Assembly: GCA_937146765.1 (NCBI GenBank) | Contig: CAKZRP010000066.1 | Span: forward strand, 124,001 to 188,000 | Source: an uncultured Paracoccaceae bacterium | GTDB lineage: Bacteria; Pseudomonadota; Alphaproteobacteria; Rhodobacterales; Rhodobacteraceae | DNA length: 64,000 nt | Reading direction: 5' to 3' | Shown: positions 57,315-64,000 of the stretch, piece by piece | How positions within the stretch are numbered: the stretch's first letter is position 1 | Layout of the letters: each line of letters opens with the position of its first letter | Notes under the pieces: model-generated | What the model saw: only the letters and a program-made list of their open reading frames with translations | Told to the model about the DNA's origin: nothing | Databases searched by the model: none | Made by a program: the position numbers and the translations under genes

Positions 57315-58574
57315 ATGACGATCTGGACTCCGAGCGATGATGGCTATGCGGATCTGTCGAGTCACGACACCTTTGCCACTGGCGCGCCGCACAATACCTT
57401 TGCCCGGCTGCGCCGCGAGGACCCGCTGCATTGGACTGAGTATGCGGATGGGCAGGATTTCTGGTCGGTGACCCGCTACGAGGACATCACCCAGATGAAC
57501 AAGAACACCGAGGTGTTTTCCTCGGCGCGGGGCATCCGGATGGAAGATCAGACCTACGAGGAATACCTCGCCCGGCGCACCTTTCAAGAGACCGATCCGC
57601 CGGAGCATTCGCAGGTGCGGATGAAGCTGTTGAAGGCGTTTTCCAAGACCACCATGGCGCAATACGAGGAGGACATTCGCGGCCTCTGTGCCGAGATTTT
57701 GGACACCGCGCTGGCAAAGGGCAGCTTTGACGCGACCAAAGAGATCGCCCGGCAATTGCCGATGCGGATGCTCGGCCGGGTGGTTGGCCTGCCGGATGCG
57801 GACCTGCCCTGGCTGGTCGAAAAGGGCGATGCGCTGATCGCCAATACCGATCCGGATTTCACCTCGCATGTGCTTGATAAGATGGACACGGACGAGTTCC
57901 GCATGATGCCATTCAACTCGCCTGCCGGGGCGGAATTGTATATCTATGCCAAGGAGTTGATGGAGGCGAAGGCGCGGGCCGGCGATACCTCCGGCGTGCT
58001 CAACCTGATCCTGGAGCCGGCCAAGGATGGCTCCACCATCACCGAAACGGAGTTCCGCAATTTCTTCTGTCTTCTGGTGGCGGCGGGTAATGACACCACG
58101 CGCTATTCCATCGCGGCGGGCCTGCAGGCCCTGTGTCATCAGCCGGAGTTGTTGGCGCAGATGAAAGAGGGCGGCGCGGTCTGGGAGACGGCGGCGGATG
58201 AGATCATCCGCTGGGCGACGCCCGCGCTCTATTTCCGCCGCACCGCGACGCGGGATGTGGAGATGCACGGCAAGACGATCCGGGAGGGCGACAAGGTGCT
58301 TTACTGGTTCATCTCGGCCAACCGCGACGAGAGCTATTTTGACGATCCCTTCCGGGTGAACCTGATGCGAAAGCCAAACCGGCATCTGTCCTTTGGCCAG
58401 TTTGGCCCGCATGTCTGCCTTGGCATGTGGCTGGCGCGGCTGGAGGTGACGGTGCTGTTTCAGGAGCTTGCCAAGCGGATCACCTCGATCGAGGCGGCGG
58501 GGGAGCAGAAATTCCTGCGCTCGAACTTTGTCGGCGGCATCAAGGAATTGCCCGTTAGCATCACGGCCGCTTAG
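57315..58574 (+). CDS. Cytochrome P450
   Basis: 419-residue soluble bacterial P450. The I-helix LLVAAGNDTTRYS, the ExxR motif DEIIRWATPALYF and the heme-binding loop FGQFGPHVCLGMWLARLE are complete. GAAGGAA lies upstream. The sequence resembles P450s that act on terpenoids or sterols; substrate unknown. No ferredoxin or reductase gene is next to it, so redox partners must lie elsewhere. Confidence 0.92.
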   Translation: MTIWTPSDDGYADLSSHDTFATGAPHNTFARLRREDPLHWTEYADGQDFWSVTRYEDITQMNKNTEVFSSARGIRMEDQTYEEYLARRTFQETDPPEHSQVRMKLLKAFSKTTMAQYEEDIRGLCAEILDTALAKGSFDATKEIARQLPMRMLGRVVGLPDADLPWLVEKGDALIANTDPDFTSHVLDKMDTDEFRMMPFNSPAGAELYIYAKELMEAKARAGDTSGVLNLILEPAKDGSTITETEFRNFFCLLVAAGNDTTRYSIAAGLQALCHQPELLAQMKEGGAVWETAADEIIRWATPALYFRRTATRDVEMHGKTIREGDKVLYWFISANRDESYFDDPFRVNLMRKPNRHLSFGQFGPHVCLGMWLARLEVTVLFQELAKRITSIEAAGEQKFLRSNFVGGIKELPVSITAA

Positions 58575-58603
58575 GCTGGGTTTGAAGGCATGAAGACTGG
58601 GAC

Positions 58604-58655
58604 GCCCGGGCAATAACCCGGGCAGCGCCCGACCCTCCCCCCAGGGAGGGCGCTG
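58604..58655. repeat. Nested palindromic repeat, copy C
   Basis: Hairpin GCCCGGG-CAATAA-CCCGGGC (58604-58623), then AGCGCCC (58624-58630) / GGGCGCT (58648-58654) with inner CCTCCC/GGGAGG. The outer right arm of copies A and B is not preserved. Placed between the P450 and glutamine-synthetase-like genes. Confidence 0.65.
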
Positions 58656-58743
58656 CCCTCTCGGAGGGGGGGCGTGCCACAGACAATTTGGGCCAGCCGC
58701 ACGGCAAAGATGCGCGCGGCCTCCAACAGGAAAGGAAGACCCG

Positions 58744-60033
58744 ATGAAGTCCCGCCTGCGCGCGCTGTTCTGCGATCATCTCAGCATTCTGCGGGGGAAA
58801 TACCTGCCGCATACCAAGATCGGCGATGGCGAGACGCGCTTTTGCCGCTCGGTCTTTGGCACCCATTACGACCGCGATCTGTTGGACGCGCCGGGGTCCA
58901 TGGTGAAACAGGGCCTGCCGGATATGGAGCTGCGCTGGCGCGGCGAGGAGATCCGCGACAGCTGGCATGCCTCGACCAAGATCGTGCTGGGCGATCTTTA
59001 TGACGACGCGGGCGCGCCGCTGTCCCTGTGTCCGCGCGGTGCCCTAAAGCGCGCGGTGGCGGCCTGGCAGGCCAAGGGGCTGACGCCCAAGGTCGGGATC
59101 GAGCTGGAAGCCTATGCGCTGCAACCGGACGAATACGGGCGTCTGGTGCCCTATGATGCGCCGGGCGGCGTGGTCTATGGCACCGGCCCCTTTGCCGATC
59201 CTTTGCGGTTCAACGACCGGATCTGGGCGATGGCGGATGAGATGGGGTTCTCTCTCGACATGATCACCGCCGAGTTTGACACGCCGCAGTTTGAATACAC
59301 GCTGACCTTTGACGACGCGGTGAAGGCGGTGGACGATATCGTGCTGTTCCGCCTGATGGCGCGGGAGATCGCGCTGGAATATGGCATCGTGCTGACCTTC
59401 CTGCCGAAGCCGGTGGCGGGGGGCGGTGGCTCGGGGATGCATGTGAACCTGTCCTTCTCGGACGAGGCCGGGGGCAATGCGCTCTCCTCCGGGCCGCGCG
59501 GCGGGCCGGAGCATATGAACGATCTGGTGCGCGGCTGTCTGGCGGGGTTTCTGCATCACCACAAGGGCTTGGCCGGTCTGATCGCGCCGACCGCCAACAG
59601 CTATATGCGGCTGCAACCGGGCAGCCTGTCGGGCTTTTGGCAGAACTGGGGCGGAGATCATCGCAACGTGACCACGCGGATCAGCTCTGAAGGCGGCGCC
59701 AAGGCGCGGCTTGAGCATCGGATGGCGGATGCCTCGTCCAATCCCTATACCACCGTCGCGGCGCTGTTGCAGGCGGCGCGGCTCGGGGTGGAGCAGGGCT
59801 ATCCGCTGCCGCCGATGGAGACCGGCGACGGGTTTGACCGCACGGATACCCGCGAGAGCACCGCGATGACCCTGAAAGGCGCGATTGCCGATCTGGAAAA
59901 GGACACGGCTCTGGCCGAGGCGGTGGGGCGCGAGCTGGTCGCCAACCATGTCTTCATGAAACAGAAAGAGGTCCGCAAGACCCGCGATCTGGAAGGTGAC
60001 GGTTTGCGGGATTTCTACGTGCATTTCGTCTGA
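58744..60033 (+). CDS. Glutamine-synthetase-family ligase (gamma-glutamyl type)
   Basis: 429 residues with a glutamine-synthetase fold; N-terminal MKSRLRALFCDHLSILRGKYLP, the GS catalytic GIELEAYAL...GSGMHVNLSF and VTTRISSEGG...RLEHRMADASSNPY. The size and sequence fit PuuA-like gamma-glutamyl-polyamine/amine ligases rather than GlnA for ammonium. AGGAAAGGAAG lies upstream. With the amidotransferase and class III aminotransferase it suggests gamma-glutamylated amine catabolism, an inference. Confidence 0.85.
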   Translation: MKSRLRALFCDHLSILRGKYLPHTKIGDGETRFCRSVFGTHYDRDLLDAPGSMVKQGLPDMELRWRGEEIRDSWHASTKIVLGDLYDDAGAPLSLCPRGALKRAVAAWQAKGLTPKVGIELEAYALQPDEYGRLVPYDAPGGVVYGTGPFADPLRFNDRIWAMADEMGFSLDMITAEFDTPQFEYTLTFDDAVKAVDDIVLFRLMAREIALEYGIVLTFLPKPVAGGGGSGMHVNLSFSDEAGGNALSSGPRGGPEHMNDLVRGCLAGFLHHHKGLAGLIAPTANSYMRLQPGSLSGFWQNWGGDHRNVTTRISSEGGAKARLEHRMADASSNPYTTVAALLQAARLGVEQGYPLPPMETGDGFDRTDTRESTAMTLKGAIADLEKDTALAEAVGRELVANHVFMKQKEVRKTRDLEGDGLRDFYVHFV

Positions 60034-60145
60034 TCCGGGCCACAGGTGAGGTCGGTCGCGCGCGCCGCCCCCGGCGCGCGCTTGCCTTTAGCTGGGGGGG
60101 CACGCCAAGGTGGCGGCAGATCCCAACAGGAAGAAGAGCCGCTCC

Positions 60146-60883
60146 ATGTCCGATCCAGAAACCGTGCCGGAGGTGGCAGCGCGCTGCCTCGGCGTCGATG
60201 TGCCCGCCTCCGCCTTCCTGACCGAAACCCGGATCGAACGCATCAATGCCGCCCGCTACGAAGGCCAGGAGATCGCCGGCGCCCTGCATGTGGTGCGCGA
60301 GGACGACCGGGTGCTGGAGGTCGGCGCCGGGCTCGGCGTGGTCGGCGCGGTGATCGCGAAGAATGCCCGTCCGGAGAAGGTGCTGTCCTTCGAGGCCAAT
60401 CCGGAGCTGGTGCCGGTGATCCGGGCGCTGCATCAGATGAACGCCCTGGGGGACCGGGTGGAGCTGCGCAACCAGGTGCTTTTTGCCGGGGCGGATCGGC
60501 CGGCGACCATGGCGTTTCATGTGCGCAACAGCTTTCTCGGCTCGTCGCTCCTGAACGAGGGCGGGCGGCCCTCGCAGGTGGTGGAGGTGCCCACGGCGGA
60601 TATGGCGGAGGTGCTGGCGGAGCTGCGTCCGACGGTGCTGGTGATGGATATCGAGGGCGGCGAGCTGGCGCTTCTGGAGGCGATGGACCTGGCTGCCTTC
60701 CGCGCCATCGTGATCGAGTTTCACCCCGAGGCCTACGCGGTGACGGGAATGCGCCGCTGCAAGACGATCCTGCGCGCGGCCGGTTTTGAGAAGGTGGAGG
60801 AGGTCTCCACCCGCACCGTCTGGACCTGCGTCCGGGCCGAAGGGGCCACACCCCAAGCGGCAGGCGGGACCGCGCCGCGTTAG
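60146..60883 (+). CDS. FkbM family methyltransferase
   Basis: 245 residues starting MSDPETVPEV after AGGAAGAAG; a GTG 36 bases upstream is possible. The SAM-binding region is VLEVGAGLGVVGAVIAKN with FEANPELV. The IEGGELALLEAMDL and VIEFHPEAY segments match FkbM. Substrate unknown. Confidence 0.85.
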   Translation: MSDPETVPEVAARCLGVDVPASAFLTETRIERINAARYEGQEIAGALHVVREDDRVLEVGAGLGVVGAVIAKNARPEKVLSFEANPELVPVIRALHQMNALGDRVELRNQVLFAGADRPATMAFHVRNSFLGSSLLNEGGRPSQVVEVPTADMAEVLAELRPTVLVMDIEGGELALLEAMDLAAFRAIVIEFHPEAYAVTGMRRCKTILRAAGFEKVEEVSTRTVWTCVRAEGATPQAAGGTAPR

Positions 60884-60900
60884 CGGCGCCACCGAAGGGC

Positions 60901-60975
60901 GCGCGCCCGAAGCCTTTGGCTTCGGGCGCGCCATGGTTCCGGTAGCCTGTGGCCCCCGGAGCGGGGGCCACAGGC
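60901..60975. repeat. Twin perfect hairpins at a convergent gene end
   Basis: Hairpin 1 has a 14-bp stem (60901-60914 with 60918-60931, loop TTT), hairpin 2 a 14-bp stem (60945-60958 with 60962-60975, loop GAG). Each arm is fully complementary. No T run follows. They lie between the FkbM gene and the convergent aminotransferase gene. Confidence 0.75.
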
Positions 60976-60996
60976 GGTTGCGCTCTGCCGCAGGCG

Positions 60997-62352
60997 TCAG
61001 CTTACCGCCGCAAAGCCTGCATCGAGCGCGTCGAGGATTTGAGTCACATCCGCCGCGGTCAGCACAAGCGGCGGCGACAGGATGATATTGGGGCCGGAGA
61101 CCCGCACCATGGCGCCGCTCTGATAGGCGACCTCCTGCAGGGTGCCTATGGTCTTTTTGTCGACAGCAGCCTTGGTGGCGCGATCACTGACCAGTTCCAG
61201 TGCGCTCATCAGCCCGTGGCCGCCGCGCACATCGCCGATCAGCTCGTATTTCGCCTGCAGCGCCAGCAGCCCCTCGTGCAGTTGTGCCCCGCGCGCTGCC
61301 GCATTTGTCGGCACGTCGAGCCGCTTGGTCTCCGCGAGACAGGCCAGCGCCGCCGCCGCCCCGACCGGGTGGCCGGAGTAGGTGTAGCCATGGCCAATCG
61401 CCGCCTTGCCGGTCTCGTCCTTCTCAAACACCTCCACCAGCCGTTCGGAGATCATCAGCGCGCCGAAGGGGAAATAGCCATTAGTGATCGCCTTGGCGGT
61501 GCACATCATATCAGGCTGCACCCCCCAATGGCGCGAGCCGGTCCAAGAGCCGGTGCGGCCAAAGGCAGTGATCACCTCATCCGCGATCAAGAGGATACCG
61601 TTCTTGCGGCAGATCTCCGCCACGCCGGGCATGAAGCTTTTATGCGGTGGGATCACCCCGCCGGCCCCGAGGATCGGCTCCATGATGAAAGCGGCGATGG
61701 TGCCCGCCCCTTGGAAAGCGATCTCATCTTCCAGCGCAGCAAGGCAAAGCTGTGCCAGACGCTCCGGGTCCGTCTCGTTGAAGGGGTTGCGATAGGTATA
61801 GGGCGCGGGGATGTGGTGGCAACCGGCCAGCAGCGGCTCATAAGCGGTGCGGAAATTGGCGTTGCCATTGACCGAAGCACCACCGAAATGGGTTCCGTGG
61901 TAGCCTTTCTTCAGGCTGAGGTATTTCACCCGCGCAGGCTCGCCGCGCACCTTGTGATATTGCCGCGCCAGTCGCAGGGCGCTTTCGACCGAATCCGAGC
62001 CGCCGGAGGTGAAGAACGCCCGCGTTAGCCCATCGGGGGCGAAGAACTCGCGCAGCTCTTCGGCCAGTTGGATCACCTGATCGTTGGTGGTGCCGCGGAA
62101 GGTGGAATAATAGGGCAGCACGTCGAGCTGGGCGGCGATGGCGTCCTTGACCGGCTGGCAGGAGAAGCCGAGGTTGACGTTCCACAGGCCCCCCACGGCG
62201 TCCACCACCTCATGGCCGTCCACATCCTTGATCCGCACGCCAGAGGCGCCGGTCACGATGGTCGGCGGATTGGCGAGACTGTCGGCGGGATGCGCCATCG
62301 GGTGCCAGAGGCTGCGGGCGTTGTGCTCTTTGAGGAAATTCGCGTCTTTCAT
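60997..62352 (-). CDS. Class III omega-aminotransferase
   Basis: 451-residue PLP aminotransferase. TSGGSDSVESALRLARQYH, the PLP-Lys in DMMCTAKAITNGYFPFG and GYTYSGHPVGAAAALA are typical of amine/beta-alanine:pyruvate aminotransferases. Start MKDANFLKEHNARSLWHPM at 62352, with GGAG upstream. The acceptor and amine are not clear. It is followed upstream by the IclR gene on the same strand. Confidence 0.9.
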   Translation of the reverse strand: MKDANFLKEHNARSLWHPMAHPADSLANPPTIVTGASGVRIKDVDGHEVVDAVGGLWNVNLGFSCQPVKDAIAAQLDVLPYYSTFRGTTNDQVIQLAEELREFFAPDGLTRAFFTSGGSDSVESALRLARQYHKVRGEPARVKYLSLKKGYHGTHFGGASVNGNANFRTAYEPLLAGCHHIPAPYTYRNPFNETDPERLAQLCLAALEDEIAFQGAGTIAAFIMEPILGAGGVIPPHKSFMPGVAEICRKNGILLIADEVITAFGRTGSWTGSRHWGVQPDMMCTAKAITNGYFPFGALMISERLVEVFEKDETGKAAIGHGYTYSGHPVGAAAALACLAETKRLDVPTNAAARGAQLHEGLLALQAKYELIGDVRGGHGLMSALELVSDRATKAAVDKKTIGTLQEVAYQSGAMVRVSGPNIILSPPLVLTAADVTQILDALDAGFAAVS

Positions 62353-62411
62353 CTCGGGGTCTCCAAATGCGCGGCTTGTCAGGCGGCTGCGGTGGGAAAG
62401 TCGGGGGATAT

Positions 62412-63248
62412 TCAGGTTGGGTATTCGGGCGGGCAAACCCCGCCGATACGTTGGGTGAGGGCGAGACCTGCAGCACGCAACGCCTGCGGGATCGCCTGTT
62501 TCTGTTCATCGCTCATGCGCGAGGTGGGGGCGGCCACGGCCAGCGCGCCGATCACCGCCCGGTCGGGACCAAAGATCGGCACTGCGTGGGAATGCACCTC
62601 GGCCTCAAACCCGCCGACGGATTGCGCCATGCCTGTGGCGCGTACCTCCGCGACCAGCGCGCGGATCGAGGCGGGGTCGGTTTGGGTCTGGGCGGTGCGG
62701 GCCTCCAGCGGGCCACTCAGCACCCGTTCGACAAAACCCGCCTCGGCAAAGCCCAGCACCGCAAGGCCCGAGGCGGTGCCGTGGAAGGTCAGCACCTCGG
62801 CATCCTCCATCATCACCTTGGTCGCATGCTGCGGCGCATAGGCGTGGCTGAGCGAGGCCAACTGATCGCCCTGCAAGAGCGACAAGTGGGTGGTCTCGCC
62901 GGTTTCCTCCGACAGCTCCCGCAGCACCCGGCGCGAGGCGGAGAGAATCGGCACGCTCGCCTCGCGCAGCGCCGCCAGCCGCAACACCTGCGGCCCAAGA
63001 CGGTAGGAGCGGGCATTGTCGAGCTGTTCGACGAATCCCACCTCCTGCAATTCGCTCATCAGCCGATAGACGGTGGCCTTGTTCATGCCAGACAGCCGGG
63101 TGAGGTCGCTGAGGCCGATCTCCAGCCGCCCATGGTTGAAATGGGTCAGCAAACTCAAGGCTTTGGCGGTTGTTCCCATGGGCGGTGTCATTCCCCGGTG
63201 GCTGAAATTCTTGGCGCTGGTGATCGAGACGGATCGGCGCGCTTTCAT
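62412..63248 (-). CDS. IclR family transcriptional regulator
   Basis: 278 residues from ATG 63248; a start at 63191 would give 259, closer to the family norm, and neither has a strong ribosome-binding site. Winged HTH LSDLTRLSGMNKATVYRLMSELQEVGFV then IclR effector domain (LTFHGTASGLAVLGF, AVIGALAVAAPTSRM). It lies 59 bases from the aminotransferase and diverges from the transporter gene, with an operator in between. Confidence 0.9.
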   Translation of the reverse strand: MKARRSVSITSAKNFSHRGMTPPMGTTAKALSLLTHFNHGRLEIGLSDLTRLSGMNKATVYRLMSELQEVGFVEQLDNARSYRLGPQVLRLAALREASVPILSASRRVLRELSEETGETTHLSLLQGDQLASLSHAYAPQHATKVMMEDAEVLTFHGTASGLAVLGFAEAGFVERVLSGPLEARTAQTQTDPASIRALVAEVRATGMAQSVGGFEAEVHSHAVPIFGPDRAVIGALAVAAPTSRMSDEQKQAIPQALRAAGLALTQRIGGVCPPEYPT

Positions 63249-63297
63249 TTTTGTTGACAGATATCCCCCATCGCTGTCAATCTAAATTCAAACCAAT

Positions 63298-63314
63298 GGT
63301 TCACATAATGAACC
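63298..63314 (+). promoter_or_regulatory. Candidate IclR operator
   Basis: GGTTCA-CATAA-TGAACC (63298-63314), a perfect 6-bp inverted repeat with a 5-base spacer. It lies between the divergent IclR and transporter genes, downstream of a TTGACA hexamer at 63254-63259. IclR proteins often bind such elements. Confidence 0.6.
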
Positions 63315-63400
63315 GACGCAAGATTCCAAGACTGCGAGCGGCGGGAAACGTCGCCACCTCACCAACGGCAACTCGAATGGCGAACAGGGAGAGACAGCCA

Positions 63401-64000
63401 ATGACCGTGACTTCAGTACTCAAAGGATGCGTGGCCGCAGCGGGCCTCGTGCTGGCGGCGGGGGCCGCGCTTGCGGACTACCCCGAAAAGCCGGTGAACT
63501 TTATCGTGCCCTGGCCGCCGGGCGATCTTGAAGACGTGCTGACCCGCATGATCGCCGAGGATTTCCAGACCAAATACGGCGTCGCGGCAGCGGTGGTGAA
63601 CAAGCCGGGTGGCGGTGGTGGACCCTTCCCCGGGGCGATCGAGGTCGCCAATGCGCCGGCGGATGGCTATACCGTGGGCTCGTTTGTGATCGGGGTGCCG
63701 GTGATGGGGCATCAGATCGATATTCCGCCGCTCACCCCGGCGAAGTTCGACCCTCTGGGAATCTTCCTCACTTATCCCTTTGTCATCGCGACCTCGGGAG
63801 ATGCGCCCTATAGCTCCATGGCGGAGCTGGCGGCCTATGCCAAGGACAACTCGGTGGTGCTGGGACATTTTGGCGACGTGCTGACGCCGACGCAGGTGAC
63901 CAAGGCCTTTGCCAAGGCGGAAGGGTTTGAATGGGGCTCGGATGCGGCCTTTGACGCGCTGGATTGCAACACGCTGGCCTCGGGCGATGCGGATGTGATC
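63401..64000 (+). CDS. Tripartite tricarboxylate transporter substrate-binding protein (partial)
   Basis: The first 200 residues of a TctC-family periplasmic binding protein; cut by the window end. MTVTSVLKGCVAAAGLVLAAGAALA is a signal peptide; YPEKPVNFIVPWPPGD and VVNKPGGGGG are family motifs. The GGAG-like AGGGAGAG is upstream. The partner TctB and TctA genes probably follow outside the window. Regulated by IclR, by position. Confidence 0.85.
   Translation, partial: MTVTSVLKGCVAAAGLVLAAGAALADYPEKPVNFIVPWPPGDLEDVLTRMIAEDFQTKYGVAAAVVNKPGGGGGPFPGAIEVANAPADGYTVGSFVIGVPVMGHQIDIPPLTPAKFDPLGIFLTYPFVIATSGDAPYSSMAELAAYAKDNSVVLGHFGDVLTPTQVTKAFAKAEGFEWGSDAAFDALDCNTLASGDADVI

Noticed and set aside
56541..60883. 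P450 and methyltransferase considered as a secondary-metabolite cluster
   Set aside because: No synthase or synthetase core gene is present; mixed strands and regulators fit catabolism better.

Overview
The window is high-GC chromosomal DNA from an alphaproteobacterium of the Rhodobacteraceae (roseobacter group). Protein families, gene order (suc-lpd, mdh, mcl2, mch and sdh together; usp-nfu-tsaB-rimI; paaABCDE) and the ethylmalonyl-CoA pathway all point there. I see no rRNA, tRNA, CRISPR array, transposase or prophage.

Region 1 (0-22.5 kb) is central carbon metabolism. A leftward operon runs sucC - lipoprotein-like gene - sucD - sucA - sucB - MAPEG gene - lpd, followed to the right by mdh (also leftward). 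Rightward come mcl2, an nnrU-like gene, a DUF1737 gene, mch, a phosphatase-like gene, a DUF1194 gene, then sdhC-sdhD-sdhA, two sulfotransferase-like genes, and sdhB. The promoter regions of sucC and sdhC carry the same paired GTGATCAC palindrome, with the same 21-bp spacing and nearly the same distance to the start codon. This suggests one regulator for 2-oxoglutarate and succinate oxidation.

Region 2 (22.5-35.5 kb) holds an aldo/keto reductase, two very small genes, a DUF1989 gene, deoD and an H-NS/HvrA-like gene. It then has the second half of the ethylmalonyl-CoA pathway (ecm, ccr) around a PlsB-like acyltransferase. A LuxR-type regulator, a RecD-like helicase and an SDR enzyme follow. With mcl2 and mch, the cell probably assimilates acetyl-CoA through the ethylmalonyl-CoA pathway, feeding the TCA enzymes next door.

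Region 3 (35.5-46 kb) holds a TSUP exporter with its TIGR02186 partner, a BMP-type nucleoside ABC transporter, rimI-tsaB-nfuA, a universal stress protein and a branched-chain aminotransferase.

Region 4 (46-64 kb) is catabolic and accessory. It has the paaABCDE epoxidase operon, an AtuA-like/acyl-CoA carboxylase cluster with a GntR regulator, and a mixed group: glutamine amidotransferase, P450, glutamine-synthetase-like ligase, FkbM-type methyltransferase, class III aminotransferase and IclR regulator. A tripartite tricarboxylate transporter binding protein is cut by the window edge.

Between genes there are two families of structured repeats. One (four copies, two inside the paa operon) is a small hairpin plus a longer nested stem. 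The other (three copies) is two hairpins whose stems differ in sequence while the linkers GGGCCCAACG and GGGCGGGAGC are kept. These repeats and the shared suc/sdh operator are the least explained signals here.
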